Made by a program: the position numbers and the translations under genes
Assembly (NCBI RefSeq): GCF_049445855.1
Contig: NZ_JBMSDV010000002.1
Coordinates: forward strand, 620,001 to 684,000
DNA: 64,000 bases
From: JAGOCV01 sp049445855
GTDB taxonomy: Bacteria; Pseudomonadota; Gammaproteobacteria; Burkholderiales; Burkholderiaceae_C
Reading direction: 5' to 3'
In this document: positions 60,161 to 64,000 of the stretch, one piece after another
Layout: every line of letters begins with the position of its first letter
How positions within the stretch are numbered: the first letter of the stretch is position 1
Notes under the pieces: model-generated
The model's database searches: none
What the model saw: the letters and a program-made list of their open reading frames with translations, nothing else
What the model was told of the DNA's origin: nothing

Positions 60161-60197
60161 GCAACATCGTTCGCGTACTATGTAGTAAACGTGTTGC
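60161..60197. other. candidate recombinase binding site / operator (long imperfect dyad)
   Basis: GCAACATCGTT (60161-60171) and AACGTGTTGC (60188-60197) are inverted repeats with one bulged base. Between them TACTA-TG-TAGTA (60176-60187) is a second perfect dyad. It ends 5 bp before the first recombinase ATG. Inverted arms around a short core are typical of tyrosine-recombinase crossover sites, but an autoregulatory operator is equally possible. Confidence 0.45.
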
Positions 60198-60202
60198 TTT
60201 AG

Positions 60203-61384
60203 ATGCTAATAAAACAGACTCCTCTTGGACCAGCGCTGGTTGACGATGCTTCAATGCCCAGGTTCTGGGCAAGCGTGTGGTCAATGTTTAGGGAAGCAGA
60301 CTTGGCTCCTTCAACATTGGGTCAGAAGCTGGCGCATATCAATGCGTTGTACGTGCACGTCGAAGAGCATGGTCAGAATCTTGACGATGCACTGAGCGCC
60401 ATGGACTTGGTCACGCTCGGCAGCTTGCTGGAGTCCTTCTTTGTCAAGCTTCGAAACGTTCCGCACCCTAACGGCTCGACTCTGAACCGTTGGAACACTG
60501 CCTTTCACTTCGTGAGAGACACCTTGATGCGGCTCGAAAAAAACCCCGCCAAGGCCAAACCGCTCGAGGCCGTCATGGGCCGCGTCAATCATTTAGACAA
60601 CCTCTATTTGGGTTTGCGCCCCTACCGACCAAAGAAAACCTTCAGGCCTAAAGCGCTACCGCGAAGCGTGGTATCTGAGCTTTTGGACGCTCTTCAACCT
60701 GGGTCCCCGACTAATCCTTATCGGTCGGAAGCGACCCAGTGGCGGATGCTTGCGGTCGTGTCGCTCATGCTTTTTCAAGGACTGCGACGAGGTGAGGCGC
60801 TGTTACTGCCTGCTGATTTCTTGAAAGTAGAGAGGCATCCGCGCACGCGAGACTTGAGCTTCAGGCTTTCGGTCAGAAATGTTGAAACTGAAGAGGACCC
60901 ACGTGCAAACGCCCCCGGCATCAAGACACAGGCTTCCATTCGCACGATTCCGGTCGCACGCCAGACCGCAGAAGTGTTCCAGACGTATTCTGAAAACTAC
61001 AGGGGTCGGGTCGACCACGGATTCTTTCTGAGCAGTGTCCGGGGTTTACCGCTTTCGCTCGCCGGCGTGAACAAGGGATTTGACCCGCTTACTGAGGCGC
61101 TGTCAGCCCGAGCACGCGCTGAGCTCTTGGACTTCACCGGGTCTGACAGACTGCGACCTCACTCTTTACGACACACCTGCGCGGTGGTTCGCATGCGCCA
61201 AATGCAAGCGGCTGACGTTCCCACCGACAAAGCGATGATGAATCTTCGGAGCTTTTTTGGCTGGTCCAAGGGATCAACCATGCCCCTCCACTACGCCAAA
61301 GCAGCACTGGATGAACAGTTGAACGAGAGTTGGAACGACAAACTCGACGACCGACTTGCCCTACTCCGGAGCTTGCCCCAATGA
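60203..61384 (+). CDS. tyrosine recombinase 1 of trio
   Basis: A 393-residue tyrosine recombinase. The N-terminal core-binding part (about 20-130) is helical. The catalytic domain contains Arg205 (FQGLRRGEALLL), His320-x-x-Arg323 (RPHSLRHTCA), Trp354 in the His/Trp position (FFGWSKGSTM) and the nucleophile Tyr364 (PLHYAKA). The set looks complete. There is no strong ribosome site before the ATG. Its stop overlaps the next start (ATGA). Confidence 0.92.
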   Translation: MLIKQTPLGPALVDDASMPRFWASVWSMFREADLAPSTLGQKLAHINALYVHVEEHGQNLDDALSAMDLVTLGSLLESFFVKLRNVPHPNGSTLNRWNTAFHFVRDTLMRLEKNPAKAKPLEAVMGRVNHLDNLYLGLRPYRPKKTFRPKALPRSVVSELLDALQPGSPTNPYRSEATQWRMLAVVSLMLFQGLRRGEALLLPADFLKVERHPRTRDLSFRLSVRNVETEEDPRANAPGIKTQASIRTIPVARQTAEVFQTYSENYRGRVDHGFFLSSVRGLPLSLAGVNKGFDPLTEALSARARAELLDFTGSDRLRPHSLRHTCAVVRMRQMQAADVPTDKAMMNLRSFFGWSKGSTMPLHYAKAALDEQLNESWNDKLDDRLALLRSLPQ

Positions 61385-62889
61385 GTAATTTGCCACACAC
61401 GCTCTCTCAGTGGAGCTCGGATGAGTACTTCTCTGCAGAAGTGGCTCGGCTTCCATTGCCCCCACGTGTGATCGTTTATGAGGATGATTACTCCGAAAAA
61501 ATGTGTTCTGTGAACACCGACGAGGCCCATTCACGCGTGGAGCTGGCCGATGCGGGGGGGCACGTTAGGCTGAATTTCACGGCCTTCGGAGAGCGCGTAC
61601 GGCCGCTGATTCGCCTTTTCCTGCTGACCTCGCTTGTGGACTATGCGCCCGCTACGGTTGCCGCTTACTACAAGGGCTTACGTGTTATTCCTGAGAGCTC
61701 CCTTGTAGTCGCAGCGGTCTCAGAACCCGTCGCGTTGCGCGCAAAGTGGCCGGCATTGACTACAGATTTGCCTTACGAATCAATAAAAGTTTTCAAACGA
61801 TTCATCTCTTTTTTTTGCTTGGTAGGTTTCGGGTCTTGGGCTCACCGGTATCAAGCACTTGTGACAACGCTGCCGTCTCCTCATAAAGACGTCTACGCTG
61901 CGGTGCGGTCCGGAGATTGCTTCCTAGAAATAGAGGAGGAGGTAGCGCTGGTTCGCTGGATCGACCAGGCAGCGGCCTCAGTCACGACCCTGGTTGGGTC
62001 AGACCTTCGGATTGCGGCCCTAGTAGTCTGCTCGTATCAGTTCGGTATGCGTCCAAAGCAGCTGGGAACTTTGCGCAAGCGTGACTGCGAAATTCGGGTC
62101 AGCAAGGAAAGCGGCTTGCCTTCGGTTTACCTCACTTTTCGAACGCTTAAACAACAGGACGTCCAGGCTTCGCGTCTTCCACTGCTGCGTAAGGTCAAAC
62201 GGGAGTGGGCGCCTTTGTTAGTTGCAACCTACGGGCTTCTGTCCGATGCACCCAGTTCGGCCTACTTCTTCGGGTTTCAGAATCGAATGGCACTCAGTGC
62301 CTCGCTCATCTCAAGGCTAGACGTCATATTGCCCGGCAGGGGAAGAGTTGCATACGATCTACGTCACTCGATGGTCCAGCGCATGGTGGACGCGGGTGCC
62401 AGCCAAGAAGAAGTTGCGGCAGCGCTTGGACATACCAGGCTCACGACCGGTCTTGTGTACTTCCGAGCCTCAGCAAACCAAGCTGAATTGGTCAACAAGG
62501 CGCTGGGTCTATCCGAAACTTTCCAAACCCTAGCCAAAATTGCTGACCATCGATTCATTTCTGATGAAGAGCTTGCGCACCTCAAGGGGGAGCAGCAAAT
62601 TGCAGGCGTGCCTCATGGCATTCCAATAGCAGGTATCGGTGGTTGCAAGACCGGCCAGCCCTCATGTCCTTACAACCCTGTAACTGCCTGCTATGGCTGC
62701 ACGAAGTTTATGCCGGTGCGAGACCTTGCACTTCACGAACAAGTCCTAAAGGACTTCCGGAGTGTTGTGAACAAATTCCGAACCGCAGGTGAAGGCGATG
62801 AGAAATCCCCAGCGTACCTGCAGCTTCGTCAAGCTATCGAGGAAGTAAAAGGCGTTATCCATCAATTGGAGGGCAATGATGGGAAGTAA
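61381..62889 (+). CDS. tyrosine recombinase 2 of trio, with C-terminal Cys cluster
   Basis: A 502-residue recombinase. Arg (YQFGMRPKQLGTL), Arg of the box II region (AYDLRHSMVQRM, where the usual His is Tyr), His (ALGHTRLTTGL) and Tyr (LVYFRASANQ) define the catalytic domain. After it, about residues 420-450 carry GCKTGQPSCPYNPVTACYGC, four Cys suited to a zinc-binding fold, then a helical tail. The H-to-Y change may lower or alter activity. It overlaps gene 1 by 4 nt and gene 3 by 11 nt. Confidence 0.88.
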   Translation: MSNLPHTLSQWSSDEYFSAEVARLPLPPRVIVYEDDYSEKMCSVNTDEAHSRVELADAGGHVRLNFTAFGERVRPLIRLFLLTSLVDYAPATVAAYYKGLRVIPESSLVVAAVSEPVALRAKWPALTTDLPYESIKVFKRFISFFCLVGFGSWAHRYQALVTTLPSPHKDVYAAVRSGDCFLEIEEEVALVRWIDQAAASVTTLVGSDLRIAALVVCSYQFGMRPKQLGTLRKRDCEIRVSKESGLPSVYLTFRTLKQQDVQASRLPLLRKVKREWAPLLVATYGLLSDAPSSAYFFGFQNRMALSASLISRLDVILPGRGRVAYDLRHSMVQRMVDAGASQEEVAAALGHTRLTTGLVYFRASANQAELVNKALGLSETFQTLAKIADHRFISDEELAHLKGEQQIAGVPHGIPIAGIGGCKTGQPSCPYNPVTACYGCTKFMPVRDLALHEQVLKDFRSVVNKFRTAGEGDEKSPAYLQLRQAIEEVKGVIHQLEGNDGK

Positions 62890-64000
62890 GGCTTATTCAC
62901 TTGAGCATCGTGCGCTTCCCGACTTAGAACGAAACAACAACTTTGACTCCTTCGTTGGGGCGATGAAAGAGCTGGCAGCACAGAACGGAATTACGTGGGT
63001 AATACCTTTAGATGACAGAGGTATTGCCCTGCCTGGCACGGCTTGGGATCTACGTGAAATTACCAAGGACGGGCGCCCGAGGACTGCCGCTCTACGTACC
63101 TTCAGCCTGTACCCCGCTGGACTTTCCGACATTGCTGCCCGCATTCCTGATACGCCGCGGCGTCCGGACGGTCCTATTTCTTCCGAGTGGCAGGACTTCC
63201 TGAAAGCTGTGGTGCTTGAATACCTGCTTGTCCGAAAAAAGAGTATTCCGTTCGTCACGGCTGCTTCCTTGGCGATTCGTTTTTTAGCTGCTATTGCTGA
63301 CAAAGAGCCTTGGCAAGTGACCGTTGAAGATTTGCAGCTGACTTGCGAGTTGGCAGACGCGCGCCAGCCGGCCAAAGGGACGTCCATCGTTCTTCAAGCA
63401 ATTATGAGCACGGTGGTGGACCGACTGCACTTAGCCGATGCCTGCCCTTTGATGGGCTTAGTCAAGCGCACAAGACAACAGAAAGAGAAGCACTCGAAGT
63501 TCTATCTGACGCACGACAGATTGGCCAGGACTCTTTCAGAGCGCAAAGCTGAGCAAAAGCTGCCAGAGCAGAGGGCGTTTTGGGAGTTGGTTCGCATAGT
63601 GTTCACGGAGAAGCCAAAGACCTTGAACGACGCGATCCGCTTTGCCATGGTCAAAGTGCTGTTGTTCACCGGCATGCGTGTCGGTGAGGTCGCGCTACTG
63701 CCCCTTGATTGGAGGCGCGCAAGGACTTACCTGGACACGCAGGGACGCCCCGCGGGCGAAAGTGGGGGTATCAGCGAGGCCTTGATGGTCCGGCACTTCG
63801 CAGAAAAGCAAGGTACTCAGTCGCTCTACGAAACCACGCAATTTGTCCCTGATCTATTTCGCGATGATTTTGAACGCACTCTCGCACAAGTCGCGACTTG
63901 GACAAGCCCCTTGCGAGCCACGCTGAAAGCACAGTATGAGACAGGGCGCCTTTTTCCTATGTACCGACCTGATCAACTGGTTAACGCAGTCGAAATGTAC
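62879..64000 (+). CDS. tyrosine recombinase 3 of trio (3' end outside window)
   Basis: At least 374 residues, cut by the window end. It starts MGSKAYSLEHRALPDLERNN inside the end of gene 2. A long N-terminal region (to about residue 240) precedes the first catalytic Arg, in VLLFTGMRVGEVALLPLDWR. The later His, Arg and Tyr motifs lie beyond 64000. It is probably larger than its two partners, as in three-integrase island modules. Confidence 0.85.
   Translation, partial: MGSKAYSLEHRALPDLERNNNFDSFVGAMKELAAQNGITWVIPLDDRGIALPGTAWDLREITKDGRPRTAALRTFSLYPAGLSDIAARIPDTPRRPDGPISSEWQDFLKAVVLEYLLVRKKSIPFVTAASLAIRFLAAIADKEPWQVTVEDLQLTCELADARQPAKGTSIVLQAIMSTVVDRLHLADACPLMGLVKRTRQQKEKHSKFYLTHDRLARTLSERKAEQKLPEQRAFWELVRIVFTEKPKTLNDAIRFAMVKVLLFTGMRVGEVALLPLDWRRARTYLDTQGRPAGESGGISEALMVRHFAEKQGTQSLYETTQFVPDLFRDDFERTLAQVATWTSPLRATLKAQYETGRLFPMYRPDQLVNAVEMY

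Larger units (their letters stand above)
60080..64000 (+). mobile_element. left end of a mobile element with three overlapping tyrosine recombinases
   Basis: From about 60080 the sequence turns AT-richer and codon use changes. Three recombinase genes in tandem overlap by 4 nt and 11 nt, the third running off the window. The trio arrangement is known from RIT (recombinase-in-trio) elements and Tn554-like transposons. Two dyads (60082-60123 and 60161-60197) precede the first gene. The right end and any cargo lie outside the window. Confidence 0.8.

Noticed and set aside
1..64000. CRISPR arrays, rRNA genes, insertion sequences with DDE transposases
   Set aside because: None seen; no regularly spaced direct repeats and no transposase other than the tyrosine recombinases.

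Overview
The window is chromosomal DNA of a high-GC beta-proteobacterium, most likely a member of Burkholderiales close to Comamonadaceae. The pointers are several Bug/TctC-type periplasmic binding proteins, the rimP-nusA-infB-rbfA-truB-typA order, a tadA gene fused to a haloalkane-dehalogenase-like hydrolase, and a GC-rich interspersed repeat of the kind I associate with Comamonadaceae. The family call comes from gene content and style only.

Layout. 1-5455 (minus): a catabolic and uptake operon with a fused LigB-LigA extradiol dioxygenase, a metal-dependent cyclase/hydrolase, an acetamidase/formamidase-like amidohydrolase and a peptide/nickel-type ABC transporter that runs off the left edge. 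5686-7450 (plus): three small accessory genes (a basic KGG-type protein, a Gly-rich protein, a CBS-pair protein). 7452-17875: a LysR-controlled accessory region. A plus-strand operon encodes a Bug protein, an aldo/keto reductase, a dienelactone-hydrolase-like protein, a large UGSC-type CxxC protein, a thioredoxin-reductase-like flavoprotein and a second Bug protein. It converges on a minus-strand operon with a Bug paralogue and two-subunit aconitase X. Both operons carry the same 17-bp palindrome followed at identical spacing by the same 11-mer.

17885-27793: rlhA, a catalase-like gene, a lower-GC three-gene cassette (GHKL ATPase with a STAS-like N-terminus, STAS-like protein, membrane protein) beside tRNA-Ser(GGA), an SPFH/NfeD pair, a large basic-amino-acid decarboxylase and fabI. 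27831-33430: a yejABEF-like peptide transporter. 33458-41716: the rimP-nusA-infB-rbfA-truB-typA operon with a clear sigma-70 promoter and a leader terminator. 41727-47419: a DMT transporter, an enoyl-CoA hydratase/HIBYL-CoA hydrolase relative, an ECF sigma/anti-sigma/lipoprotein unit, smpB, ratA, an RnfH-family gene and a DUF4124 gene. 47560-51460: guaB, a terminator, a Phd/PIN toxin-antitoxin pair, then guaA. 51465-60108: a LysR/MFS divergent pair, a PaiB-like gene, the tadA fusion, an S66 peptidase, a small hypothetical, a class III cyclase-FHA protein, a DUF72 gene and an exported hypothetical.

60080-64000: the left end of a lower-GC mobile element with three overlapping tyrosine recombinases, the third cut by the window edge, preceded by two dyad-symmetric sequences.

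The best candidates for undescribed biology are the LysR-linked UGSC / thioredoxin-reductase-like / aconitase X regulon, the STAS-GHKL-membrane cassette beside tRNA-Ser, and the recombinase trio with its putative recombination site.
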